This document shows positions 11,920 to 23,122 of a stretch of 64,000 nucleotides of DNA, piece after piece. A program made the translations under genes and the position numbers. Numbering within the stretch: the stretch's first letter is position 1; every line of letters starts with the position of its first letter. Below the pieces are notes generated by a model, which was given only the letters and a program-made list of their open reading frames with translations, was not told the origin of the DNA and ran no database searches. Location: the NCBI GenBank assembly GCA_963576785.1, contig OY756139.1, positions 620,001 through 684,000 on the forward strand. Reading direction: 5' to 3'. Source of the DNA: Chlorophyllum brunneum (lineage: Eukaryota > Basidiomycota > Agaricomycetes > Agaricales > Agaricaceae).

Positions 11920-12685
11920 TGACCTGACGGCGGGTGTTGGCCTGTCAAACCCCGGATGCCACAGACACGCCGAAGGATGGTTGATCGAGTTAATTGTACA
12001 CGTTCAACCGGTAAGAAGTCTCCCGACAAACCATCTACAACGGGAACGGTGTTCGAGGAGCGTATACCCCGTACTCCACGTGCCATCTTCGATCTTGGGA
12101 AGCCGACGACACAGTTTCTTGGAGATGCGGGTCTATTTTCGGGGAGGCTGAGTTGGGTTTCTCTCAGAACTGTGTTTCCTTGCGGATTAATCACCCCGAT
12201 GTCGCTGATCTTTAATTCTGTAACCTCTTTTGGTTGTCTTAATCGCTGTGTGGGAAGCTATTGATCCCATCTGAGCTCAAGGGTCGGTCGTAGTGGGAAT
12301 ACCGACCGTGTCAAGTTCGCGGAGACTGTGACCTCTTGCATCAAGAAACCCTACTTGGAAGTGGATCCAACTCTTGAGTTCATGGCTGACGTACCGGCGC
12401 ACTTCTAGAGTAAGTCATTTTTAGATCCTATCCCACTTCTATCACTGACTGAATGCGTTCGGCCGCCTACAAGCGGCTTGCTGATAATATTCCAATGGTC
12501 ACAAACGAAGAGCTCGTATGTGTTGTGGGACGCGACGTACTTCAGTCTTGTGGGATGAACTCGGTTTGAACTCGTTTGATGCTCACTGTATCCACTGGGA
12601 GTTTGCGCGAGAGTTGTGAGGCGAAGGGAGGAGCCGGTAAAGAAGCCTCAGGACTGGATAAGAGGCTTCTGCAAGTTTCTTATAT
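11920..12685 (+). pseudogene. dynamin-family GTPase pseudogene with internal deletions
   Basis: A decayed partial copy of the intact gene at 13279-16187. Collinear matches: the GVGLSNP coding region and intron-1 donor (11930-12010 vs 13437-13520); then a jump to the middle of exon 3 (ACCATCTACAACG, 12030-12200 vs 13860-14045); part of exon 4 (TCAAGAAACC, near 12340); then a jump to the end of exon 9 (ATGGCTGACGTAC, near 12385 vs 15860); and exon 10 (12460-12683 vs 15940-16170). The P-loop exon is absent. At the DxxG position a stop codon replaces the Ser and the Asp has become Asn. About 1.6 kb of stalk is missing, and frames shift repeatedly. It cannot encode a working GTPase. Its lower identity to the intact copy suggests an old tandem duplication. 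Confidence 0.8.
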
Positions 12686-13278
12686 GGCACTTCCTTATCC
12701 CATAAAATGAGTGTCTTGTCAATTGTATAACCTGTGTGTTATGATTGCCTTGACGCATGCTGGCTCTCAGGGCCATATTCGGATCACATTCTCGTATGAT
12801 CCGCTGCGAGTACAGTGACCAGTGTGACACTACTGGGGAATACGTAACGAGAAAAGTTCGACGTCGTTTACTTCTTCGCCAACCAGGACCTCCTTTTCGT
12901 GGACTCCTAGACACAACTTCGCGGCTCGTAGATACAATCTGGGTATCCTTCAGATGACACTTTCACCGGATGAGTCTTCATTCCTACAGACAACTAGCAA
13001 AGGCTTCCGAACAAAGGCGCCATAGAATGTGCACACGGGTGGAATTCATTCCCAGTTCCACAGTATCTGCCCTGGCGATTCTGGCTCTCCTTGGACGCGC
13101 TATTTCCTACGTACGTAATAGCAAAAAAAAAAAAAACCCCGTCGATTTCGAACGAGTCAACGTCGCGGGCGCAATGAGGGATATCGTCCAACCACGCACT
13201 TGGAATTGACTTCGTCATGCCCAAAGTCTTCTTGTCCCCGAAATTTCAAAGAAATTATTATCCACAGATCGGGACAAT
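12686..13278. other. intergenic, upstream of dynamin gene
   Basis: Holds a run of 14 A at about 13123-13136 and short frames without motifs. Contains or abuts the promoter of the intact dynamin gene; no clear TATA element was seen. Confidence 0.4.
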
Positions 13279-16187
13279 GTGGTCTTGGCAATGTTTCACT
13301 GTTCCGAAATGGAACATCCTCTTTCCATGCGACGAGTGACACCACTTGCCAACCTCATGGCCAACGCTTCAGTGGACTCAGTATCAACAGACTCAAGTCC
13401 TGAAATGCCACAAGGAACTGCACCTGCGGAGACAGGCGTTGGTCTATCCAATCCTCAGATGTCGCAGTCCCGCCGCAAAATGCTTGACTTAGTCAATCGC
13501 CTCCATAGCACTGGGTAATTCTTCTCGATTTCTTGTGACTGTTCCCTGAAATACTCGGCAGTGTGCAGGTTGATATTGATTTACCGCAAATTGCAGTTAT
13601 AGGATCCCAGAGCGTAGGAAAGTCATCCTTGATTGAATCCATCTCGGGTATAAATCTTCCCCGTGCTGCTGGTACTTGTACAAGGTACGTGCTCTGTCTG
13701 TTACTCAACATATTCCAGCTGAATATTGGCCTTTAGATGTCCAACGGAATGCCGCTTATCACATTCAGATTCTCCGTGGAGATGTGTCGTCTCTCTACGT
13801 TTCACTACCGACGCTGACGGTGTGCCACTTGGCCAATCACGTAACGAAACCTTTGGGTCGACCATCTACAACGAATCCGATGTCGAGGAGCGCATTCGAC
13901 GGGCTCAGCGCGCAATTCTCAATCCCGGAACTTCCGCACGGAAATTTCTGGAGAACGATGATGATTCCTATGGCGAAGCTGAGTTGAGTTTCTCCAATAA
14001 CTGCGTTTCGTTGCAGATCAGCGGCCCTGACGTGGCGGATCTCTCATTTTGCGACCTTCCTGGTGTGTTCCCCATTATAACCCGTCTAGCTGTTCGTTTA
14101 CTCTGGGTTCCGTGTAGGTTTGATCGCCAGCGTTGGTCGGGGCGGTAACCCTAGTGACATTAAACTGGTGGAAAGCCTTGTTACTTCTTACCTCAAGAAA
14201 CCTAGCTGTATCATTCTGCTTACCGTTGCATGTGAAAGTGGGCCCTCAGTTCAATATCTGTTCCTTCATTGATCTGTCCTCGCTCCACCATTCAGCGGAT
14301 TTTGAAAACCAAGGCGCTCATCAGATTGCTAAAGCCTGGGATCCCGAAGGAAAGAGGACAATCGGTGAGCTATGGCATACTTCAGCTCGCTCTGCTTCAA
14401 ACCCCTGTTATTAGGTGTTTTGACTAAGCCTGACCGAATTCCAACCGGAGAGGAGCCTGGGTGGCTTCAGTTCATCAAAAACGAAAAGGAACCGTTGGAG
14501 AACAACTGGTACTGTGTCAAGCAGCCCAGTTCCAACGACCTCAAGAATAACTGGACGTGGCAAAGGGCACGCGAGAAAGAGCAAGAATTCTTTGCTGCAA
14601 CTGCTCCCTGGTACGAGCTGGAGGGGTTGTATCAGAAATACCTGCGAACGTCAAATTTAGTAGAACGCTTGAGCTCTATTCTCTCTGATCTTATTGCCAA
14701 GCGGTTGGTCACATTTCTTACCCCTGGCGCACCCGCTCATGCATCCTGCTTCGTTTTTTAGCCTACCAGAGATCCAAGAGGAACTCGAAAATTCAGTATT
14801 CAGCACTCGGGAGCAGCTTGCAAAATTACCACGCGAACCGTCCAAACAACCCTTCAACGAGGTCGCGACGCTCTTACACGAGTTCACAACTGATCTCAAT
14901 AAACACATTGCCGGTGTCCCCAATGAGAGGGGTCTCATTCAATGCATCCGTCCTGCACAAGATCGCTTTCGTCGCGATATAAGATCAACTGCACCTAAAT
15001 TTCGGCCGTATGAGAGGAGATTGGCTGATTTGAAGACAGTCACGATGCCTAAAGCGAATTTCTTGGACCACGAGGGTGGAGAAGGTTCTGATGATGAGAA
15101 TGATGATGCGCGTACGGGTACTGGTACTGGGAAGCGTAAGAGGCGGATGTGTGTTATTTATGTGGACGAGGTTTATGAGAGAGCACAATGGTGCGATAGA
15201 CCGCTCTCTTTCATAATTTTTGTTTGACATGCTAGCCTGTAGTGCTCGAACGCGTGAGCTCCCCGGAAATTTTCCCTTTGTTGTGCAACAAGGCTACATC
15301 AATGATTGCACTAAAGAGTGGCGGAGTCCTGCCCATATCCTCTGCAAGGCCGTGTATAACACGGTATTCGATCATCTCAAGAGCTTGGTTCATCAGCATT
15401 TTGTGACATTTGGCCAAGGAATGTTAGAGCACCGTGTTCGGTATGTCCGGTGTGATTTCTGTATTTCCTCCAAAATGACTTTTGTTTTAGTATCTTGATT
15501 CAAGATCATCTGAAGACATGCTTCGCGGGCGCCAAAGAGAAGATCGATTGGGTAGTCGACCTCGAGGACAAGCCATTCTCCCTAAATACCCACTATCTAT
15601 CCGACTACAAATCCAAGTTCCTCGCGTACTATCGTGGGGCTCGCCAGACGAACTGCCATGGGGATATCATGAACACAATTAATAAATATACGCCCCCTCC
15701 TTCGCCTACAACGATCCTTCATTCTAAACATGCTCAACCATTATACGGGGTTTCCAAAGCGCTGAGTGGACTCGTGGAGGCTGGCTTTAATGGCGTGCAG
15801 GCTGGCGACCTTCCGAAGCTGCTCAAGGGTGATAACATGGAACCTGCACTTGAGATTATGGCTGACGTACGGGCTTACTTCCAAGGTATATCTTCATAAT
15901 ACCGTCTACTACTTCTGGTACTGATTTAGACTCTTCCAGTAGCGTACAAACGATTTGCAGATAACATTCCTATGGCCATAGACCGAGAACTCGTGTGTGG
16001 CATCACGCGCGGTATTCTTGGCCTTTTGTGGAATGGACTAGGGCTGAACTCACTTGATGCTCATCGCATCTGTAAAGACTTTGCTCAGGAGAATCCTAAT
16101 ATTTCGAATCGGAGAGAGGAGCTGGTGAAGAAATTGCAGCGATTGGATGAAGCATCGCAACAGCTTTTGCACCTTGGTTGCGCTTAG
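13279..16187 (+). CDS. dynamin-family large GTPase
   Basis: Membrane-remodelling GTPase of the dynamin superfamily. Exons: 13279-13514, 13562-13684, 13737-14062, 14118-14237, 14296-14364, 14415-14703, 14762-15190, 15243-15440, 15491-15885, 15940-16187; 2433 nt, 810 aa. The GTPase domain has the P-loop GSQSVGKSS (93-101), G3 DLPG (226-229) and G4 TKPD (295-298), preceded by LPQIAVIG. A helical stalk follows; residues around 485-520 are an acidic/basic insert (DDENDDART...KRKRR). The last exon resembles a GTPase-effector region. I see no PH domain, transmembrane segment or Pro-rich tail, so it is closer to the Vps1/Mx-like fungal dynamins than to classical dynamin. The start could be the ATG at 13279 or the internal one at 13309. 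The specific compartment is not inferable. A deleted tandem copy lies just upstream. Confidence 0.92.
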
Positions 16188-16537
16188 TAGACTAGGCTTG
16201 TGCGCTGGCTTTCGTTGCTTAGATGAAATTTACTATGGATGATTCTTGCTGGATAGACCGAAGTTTGGACTTGGCGTCGTCTGTGTTGTGGATTCGAAGA
16301 GAGTGTAATACAAGAGAGCGAAATAACAAGAGAGCGTAGAAGTTATAGCAACCGAAGTGACCCCTCACACAGCCAACCCACCCGCAAGCCGTAAACTATT
16401 TTAGTCTTCAAAACAAAACAACTCCTGCGTTGATAACTAACGAAAACCCTGAATAAAGAATCCCAATCCTTCGCGAAATCGACCTAGTACACTTGGATCG
16501 CCCACATCCACCGTTCCCTTCTTCACATCCTGAAACT
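16188..16537. other. intergenic between convergent genes
   Basis: Separates the dynamin stop (plus) from the stop of the first CWTCC gene (minus). It must hold both 3' ends; I see no gene. Confidence 0.4.
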
Positions 16538-16744
16538 TCAATTTTCCCAATGGTGCGGATCTTGTGTAATACAACAAGTCCAGCAGTATCCCTTCTGCGA
16601 TGGGTATGTTCCAATTGGACACGCTGGTATTTCGTCGAAGCAGTTTTCCAGGCACTTGACTGTAGGGGGTCGAACAGGGGTTGCATTGCTCGATATTGCG
16701 AAAGAGAAGAGAACGATGAGAGGAGTCAAGGATTTGAAATACAT
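16538..16744 (-). CDS. small secreted cysteine-rich protein, CWTCC family member 1
   Basis: 68 aa. Residues 1-22 form a signal peptide (hydrophobic core LIVLFSFAI, cleavage likely near SNA-TP). The mature part has cysteines spaced C-x3-C-x6-C-x11-C, ending in CWTCC and a short polar tail. The same pattern recurs in four other genes of this window, all on the minus strand, which is the main evidence that this short frame is real. A good intron (donor gtaagt, bases 16814 to 16762, 53 nt) fits in the 5' untranslated region, ending 17 nt before the ATG. Function unknown; the six cysteines could form three disulfides in a secreted peptide. Confidence 0.8.
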   Translation of the reverse strand: MYFKSLTPLIVLFSFAISSNATPVRPPTVKCLENCFDEIPACPIGTYPSQKGYCWTCCITQDPHHWEN

Positions 16745-17649
16745 GGATGCTTGTGATAAACCTAGCGATTCAAAGTGTTAATTACTTTATACGCAATAGA
16801 GGCTGGGTACTTACGGTGACAGGACCTGTGTCCGATAAATAATTCCCTCAGTGTATCGGATGAACGAAACTTGACTCTGACCCTGGACAAAGCGCATGAG
16901 TTTGAATAGGGGAAGGAATGTAACTACCTAAAACACGGACCTACGAGTAATGGGAGTGGAGCGAAAATGAGCCTTCCGACTCCATTCATTCCTAACCCTC
17001 CCATTTTATAGTTCAAGTCCCTTTAATCGGACCTCAACCGTATTTGTCAAAACCAAAAAATCCTTACCACTCCACAAGATGCCGTGAACAACAATGTGTC
17101 TATTCTGAGCAACGCAAACTGATCTTCTGATGCTTTTTACCGAAGAGTCTTGAAGACACCTTTTTGTTGAAAAAGGGCCTTATGAAGGCTTACACCCGTG
17201 ATCATGATGAGATGTTCTGATGTCTCATCGGTGAACAAAAGGTAGCCTATATTTGGCGAAAACCATTGTTACGTCTGAGGCTAGAGGAATGATGGTGAAG
17301 ATGGCTTCTGAACATGACCCTGGATCCTGGGAAGTAAACGGCATGGCGCTGAAGGTCGGAGCAATGAAGGACCTCCGCACATAAGTATGGACCTTCCTGT
17401 TTTGATAAGCATGCAGTGAAGCTCAGATTAGATCACGAAACCATTACTGCTTTTTGTCTGAGTAATTCATAGCATTCGAGAGAACGACAATAAAGTGGCT
17501 GTTGTGGATAGTTCCGTTATCCACTGATCAGCGCTCAGCTTCGGAAATTTCAACCTATTACGAGCTCATTCATCTGTATTCTGCCAAGGTATTCCAACAA
17601 GTAGTGGATAACTACATTTAATGCCTATTCTGGAGTGAATGCCTGCATC
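16745..17649. other. intergenic between CWTCC genes 1 and 2
   Basis: Includes the probable 5' intron of CWTCC gene 1 (16762-16814). No other gene seen in the remaining 0.8 kb. Confidence 0.4.
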
Positions 17650-17853
17650 CTAGGGAGTGCAACACGTCCAACATCCTGTGCTCGTTTGTTGCGAAGCTCC
17701 AGGTGCAGGACATGGGAGGGGGAACGGCTCGCAGATGTTTGGATTACAATTTGGGAACTGCGGACTGCGGGCGTCAATGACAGTTGCGTAAGATGTTGCC
17801 CAGAACGAGGCTAAAGCCACGAAAAAGAATATTTGTCGATTTGAATGCATCAT
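17650..17853 (-). CDS. small secreted cysteine-rich protein, CWTCC family member 2
   Basis: 67 aa (or 66 from the second Met). Signal peptide of about 24 residues (hydrophobic core IFFFVALASFWA). Cysteine pattern C-x4-C-x6-C-x12-C, closing with CWTCC and two further residues (TP). It is the most divergent member: one extra residue in two of the loops, and a Pro-rich middle. An acceptor-like ttcag lies just upstream of the ATG, as in its paralogues, suggesting a 5' untranslated intron. Same strand as the other members. Function unknown. Confidence 0.72.
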   Translation of the reverse strand: MMHSNRQIFFFVALASFWATSYATVIDARSPQFPNCNPNICEPFPLPCPAPGASQQTSTGCWTCCTP

Positions 17854-19865
17854 GGTCTGAAATGACGTTCAGCCAAACAATCACTCTGAGACTGAGTATC
17901 ATTGCCTACCAAATCAACGGGACCGAAAAGGGTGATGGGCTTCAAGAAACCTTGGTACGCATCTTATATACAAAGGATCGGCTAAAGTATGTCAAGGGTT
18001 GTAGTGCGGCTTCGCAGAACGTAATCTCATCTTCCGAGCCCTCGGATGCCAGTGGCAGAATATCACCACCTGATCATGTACCGGTCGATCAACGCCGGAG
18101 AGGCCAGCGACAGCAGTTATCCCGGATTTTGCATAACAAATTTCAGAAGATATGATAGGAAAACTTAAAATCAAAGCATGGGGGTGGAATCGGAAAAGAA
18201 ACAGGACGGAAGGGTGGTCACTCTAAGAGCAAACCAAGGGAAACAAGAAGAGCAGTTCTCAATTTTCAAGTGTACCTCAACGAAAGAAAAAGACCCCCCT
18301 GCGAGGAAGTTATTCATCACTTCAACATCCATACCAACGAGAAACAACGCACTATCCCAATTCCTAGCCCATGATTTACTGTATCTCCTACTACAGGATC
18401 TACCTCTCTTAATCTTCTCACCAAATCATCACAATACTCCCATCTGATCTCTCTATACATCCTTCCACCTCGTCAAATCCAAGTATCAGGATTTTTCTCC
18501 CCCTCACCATCTCCTCCCCCTCCGAAAATTTTTAAAAGAAAATCCGCGTGAGGTGCATGAAAATGGCCTGGTCATACAAGCTGGACCAGTGGGTAATGTA
18601 GTTAGAAGATAGTTATATAGTGATGATCGAATTATTAACCGAATGGGAGATGTATAGATGACGGCGGGTGTAAAAATGGACGAGGAGGAAAGTGTTGAAC
18701 AAGCCGTGAAGAACGCCTAACGACGACAAGGGAGTATAGAATAGAAGGTTTGGGATGGTGAAGAGATGCTCATTCACGAGTTTGTATACCTTCCTTTGAT
18801 TGTGAACCAATACTCATTATTCCAACAGCGACGACTTGCCAAATTTAGTTGCAGAAACCCCATATGACTTTTCAGCTAAAATCGGAGGGTAACTGGATTC
18901 ATAGGCGCTCGACAAATTAATGCATATATTGATAAATTCAAGGTAAGTCAACAACCAGGGGATATGAGGAGGAGGAGTTGATGTGATTCGGTGAAGGGCT
19001 GGGATATGGGAAGGAAGAATGATCCTCGTCAGAGAGGCAACGAGAGCGAAATAAGGCAATTAAACTCCAGTTGATCAGAGTAGCTGGGAAGAAGGAGGTC
19101 TAATCTCCTCAAGCAAGGTCTTGACTACGGTCCAAAGGGAGAGTACTCGGATAGAGGAGCTCTTTGGCGCGTACAATGTTGCAGCCTCACAAAACATACG
19201 AGACTAGAAGAAGAGAAAGAGAAAGATGGACTGGATTCATTGGTCAAATTGAATATACGAGACCTGAACAAGAGATTAGTCGTTACTCGGATGGAATCGA
19301 GTCCCAGTAGGAACGAGTAGACGCTGAGCTCAAAGCTAGAGACGATATCTCGGAGAAAATATATTTGTCTCTGACTTCAGAGGTACGGTCGTCTCCTAAA
19401 GCAGACGCATACGTAGTACGCCTTATACCCGCAAGCAGGGTAGAGGTACGGCCGGTAAACAATCAGAGTCTGGCACTACGACCTCCCCATTCTGCAGTCT
19501 TCGTTCTTGATTCTTGGGAACGGAACCAACATCCGCTTTCGACTTCTCTTTTCGTTCCTCCACGTGGACTTCCACCAACACACGAGTCCGCATTCTGGAA
19601 AAAAAAGCGCCTAGGAACGCCCTCCAATCAGGTTATAGAATTTCTTGGAACCAAAATCGAAGGCAAACCGCCCGCTCGTCGAAGTCTTGGATAACAATGA
19701 CACGAGGAAAACGTTGCTAGTCCATGCTGCGTCGTGCTCTCAGCACACGCTTTCTTCTCCTGTTTCCCGGTTTCCTTCGGCACGATGCAAAGCTGGAAGC
19801 GACTGTGCAGGCGCGCCATATCATCGACTTTGGGACTGGTTCATCCTTTCAATACCTCTGCTGCT
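17854..19865. other. 2 kb without a convincing gene
   Basis: A-rich and purine-rich patches (e.g. 19200-19240) and several short frames on both strands (such as 18178-18447 and 19365-19694, both plus). None has a motif, splice structure or relative in the window. Confidence 0.4.
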
Positions 19866-21060
19866 ATGACGACCTCCATTGTGCACCCTCTGAGGACATT
19901 GAGACTCGATAAACAATACTACATCCACAATGCCGATTTGCATTTTCAAGTAAGTTTTCCATTCTATGATTCACTGTTCTTGATAAACGTCTAATTTGTT
20001 TCAATGCAACAGGTTGAACAAACCATCTTTCGCGTTCATGGTTACTTTTTCTCTCGGGAATCGCCTCATTTTCGTGAACGAATGGCAGGACCCGATTGTG
20101 GAAGAGCACACGACGGTTGTACAGATAACAATGCAATCCCCGTCAAAGATACCTCCGCAGAAGATTTCTCCCACTTTTTGTGGGTATTCTACAACCCGTG
20201 CGTACTACTTCCTTTGAACATTCCTCCCATCTCACAGTTTCAATTCACAGCACCTACACATACTCGACTTCAGCTTCCGTCTGGCGTGTCATCTTGACAC
20301 TTTCCTCTCCTTCACGATGGGATTTTCCCAAAATTCACGCTCTTGCTCTCAAACACCTAAAAGAGTTCCCTCTCCTCCTAGTCGACAGAATAGTTTTATA
20401 CAAACTTTGCTCGGTACAAATCGAGCACCTCCTTCCCCTCTATACAGAACTCTGTCTTCGTGAAGAGTCATTGACGCTCCAGGAATCCATTAAACTCGGT
20501 TGGGAACCCAGCGTTACAATTTCTCAAGTCCGCGAACGCCTTTTGCGAGGAGAGGTGGGGGGTGGGGGGATTGATGCGGATTTAGGCATGGAGCCAGCTA
20601 TCCTCGAAAACATCCCGAAGGATCAAGTTCAAGAGCTCGTGAGATCGGCGTTGGGTGCCACTGAGGACCTCTCCTCAGTCTTTGGTCTCCGTGGACCCCA
20701 CAAATGTACAACTCTTCAAGATGTTTGTGATCAAACGCATTCAGTGAGTTTTCACACTTTAGCGTTCTTGATTTGTGCTGACTTAATTCTCAGCCGGCGG
20801 ACTCCTGCACACAAAGTAAATCCGCCATGAAAACAAGAACAAAACATACCCCCAGGTTCAGCGAAAACCTTCCCTCAGAATCTAGCAAGACCGCTTCAAA
20901 GTCAAAGGTGCCAGGTGCGATTACACGTCATTGGTTTCTCGCGTCTGCTTATCCCCACGTATCACTTTATGCTCAATTAGCTGTTGACCAGGCTCAGAAA
21001 CTTATCAAGAACACCGTCGCCCAGCTAAGAGTCAAGAACAGCCTTGGTGCTCGTGCATGA
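19866..21060 (+). CDS. BTB/POZ-type domain protein A
   Basis: 342 aa from exons 19866-19949, 20013-20197, 20251-20743, 20794-21060. It follows the array's shared plan: YYIHNADLHFQ ending exon 1, then the BTB-type core (VEQTIFRVHGYFFSRES..., a variable loop, DFSHFLWVFYNP) in exon 2, then the helical region (VWRVILTL, RWDFPKIHALA, VDRIVLYK, ...QVRERLL) in exon 3. The exon-4 tail is basic and Ser-rich, without a recognised domain. BTB domains mediate protein-protein contacts; in many eukaryotes they recruit Cul3, but I see no Kelch or MATH partner domain, so the role is unknown. First of six plus-strand paralogues. Confidence 0.82.
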
Positions 21061-21641
21061 GTTTCGGACGAGACTCGGGCTTCGTCCTCATTGAAAAATC
21101 GTTCGTTGAGGAATGTGTGATTCTTCCTGGCTCATGGCTTTGATTCTTTTACCAAGCATTATGTACATGTTTACCTATTTCTTGTACTCGCGAAACCTTC
21201 TTGTGTGTTCTAGTGGAAACGACGAATAAGAATCCTTTCTTTCCGTTACTTCTCCTTGAGCACAAGGCCGGAGCTTCAATTATAACTATTGCCCCCCTTT
21301 TTAACCCCCAAAGACCTCGTGTTTCGCGTCTCTATGCCAATGCGGATCAATACGAGAATTCAAGGAACGTTTTACGCGAAGGAAAAAAAAAAGTCTAATT
21401 TAACAATACCGTAGCAGAACACGATGCAATGCGTTTGGCCCGCTCCACTGCCAGCCACAGAATGCCGCCCATTGTCTCGTTTTCATCCGCGGGTGTAACG
21501 TCGAAGAGAACTCGTGGCTTGTGGAGTTGGACGACGAATTTTCTCTAAAGTCCTTGTCTCACCGCTATAAAAGACCCTTTGACTTGAAAGCACAAAAGCA
21601 CAAACCCACTCTTCACTTTCCTTTCGTATTCCTCTAGTACC
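21061..21641. other. intergenic between BTB genes A and B
   Basis: Holds the 3' end of gene A and the promoter of gene B; no gene seen. Confidence 0.4.
21565..21573 (+). promoter_or_regulatory. TATA box of BTB gene B
   Basis: ctataaaag, 69 bp upstream of the start codon at 21642, a typical distance for a short fungal leader. Inferred from sequence and position only. Confidence 0.55.
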
Positions 21642-22625
21642 ATGGCCCCCAGCGACACCAAACTAAAAAGCCTGAAACCTCACCCAGAGTATTATATTCG
21701 TGGGGGCGATCTGATTATTATCGTGATTCTACTCATTCATTAGTTCATTCACAAAAATCCTTTGAACTGACTTTTTGATTTATATATGTAGATCGACGAC
21801 ATGTCTTTTTGCATCAGCTCTTTCTTTTTCGTCCGTGAATCTGCTGTGTTTCGTGAACGCCTCGGAACACAAGCCGCTGCCAGCGATTCGAAAACACCAA
21901 AACCGAACAACGAAACCATCGTCATCCAGCCTAGCGAAAACGTTACTCCAGACGATTTTGCTAAACTTTGTTGGGTGTTTTATAACAGGTACTGAGTTTC
22001 GATTTCCACTAAATTGCTTTATTGAACTGAATGCATTGCGAAGGTCATTTTCCATATATGAGGCTCCACTCGAAACCTGGGAAACAATCCTCCGCCTCGC
22101 TCTTCAATATAAATTCCCCGAAGTCAAAGACCTTGCTTTTCGTCAACTCGAGGTCCCGAATAAATTCAACCTCACCCTCGTAGAACGCATTGTTCTGTAT
22201 CGCAAATACGACGCCAACCAAAAATATCTCGAAAAACTCTACGTCGAACTTCTCTCCCGCCCAGAACCCCTTACAGTCGAAGAAGGAAGTGTTCTAGGAA
22301 TGACTTCTGCATTACTCATCTCCGGCGCTCGTGAACGTCTCAGAGCCACATCTGACCGTTTGACATTGGCGGATCCCCTTCCCGTGTGTATGAAAAGTGT
22401 TATTGGGGAGATGGTGGTTTCTATATTCTGGAATGGACCCACTCCGGACTTGAGTCGTCTTTCCAATACTTCAAAATCTTCTACTACGCCCAACGGTGGT
22501 GAGTTATACATGTACTTGGTTTGTGTCGTCATTTTGGCTGATCGGTTTTTGCTCTCTCTCTCGATCATCTGGGTGTCTTTAAAATAACCAATCATATAGT
22601 TTCTGGGAAGGAGAAGAAGAAGTAG
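21642..22625 (+). CDS. BTB/POZ-type domain protein B
   Basis: 252 aa; exons 21642-21722, 21792-21988, 22044-22498, 22600-22625. Same plan as its neighbours: EYYIRGGDL before intron 1; core with FFFVRESAVFRERLG and DFAKLCWVFYNR before intron 2; helical region (TWETILRLALQYKFPEVKDLAFRQLE, VERIVLYRKYD, ARERLR) in exon 3. The last exon adds only eight Lys-rich codons, so this paralogue lacks a long tail. Intron 1 has a weak donor (gtgatt), and in the core VEDTLFRVP has become a less typical MSFCISSFFF, so this copy is diverged. The frame is intact. Confidence 0.78.
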
Positions 22626-23122
22626 AACAAGTTCATTGGGAATATTGTATGAATTGACGCCACGCTTATCTTGCTACTACTTAGGAACAAAATCTATTTT
22701 TCTTCTGCGCCTCACCTGCTTCTCTGCAGTTTATCTATGCATTTTCGCTGAAGATATTGACTTTTTCGAAGAACATTCCTTGTATAGGCTGCAAGGCCTA
22801 AGCTAACTTCAAAAGGACTGTCAATGTTTGTTGTCGACCTCAAGCTCATCGGATGATCAACAGATCACACAGATAGCCTTCAGAGAGGCGTCCACCTACT
22901 TCTTTCTCATCCCGTTCTCCCAAGCACATTGATTGGAGACGAATAGCCAGAAGAACGATCAATAGTAAATTTCGGCCGCGACCATTCCCGAGCCCTACGT
23001 CTACAGGCAACTCTATACTCAATCACGAAAATGCTCATTCACCGTCCTACAATTACGCATCAAAAACACGTCGCATATACACAAGAATTCAGAACTTTTT
23101 CAAAGAACAAACCCAGACAAGC
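22626..23122. other. intergenic between convergent genes
   Basis: Separates BTB gene B (plus) from the membrane-protein gene (minus). No gene seen. Confidence 0.4.
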
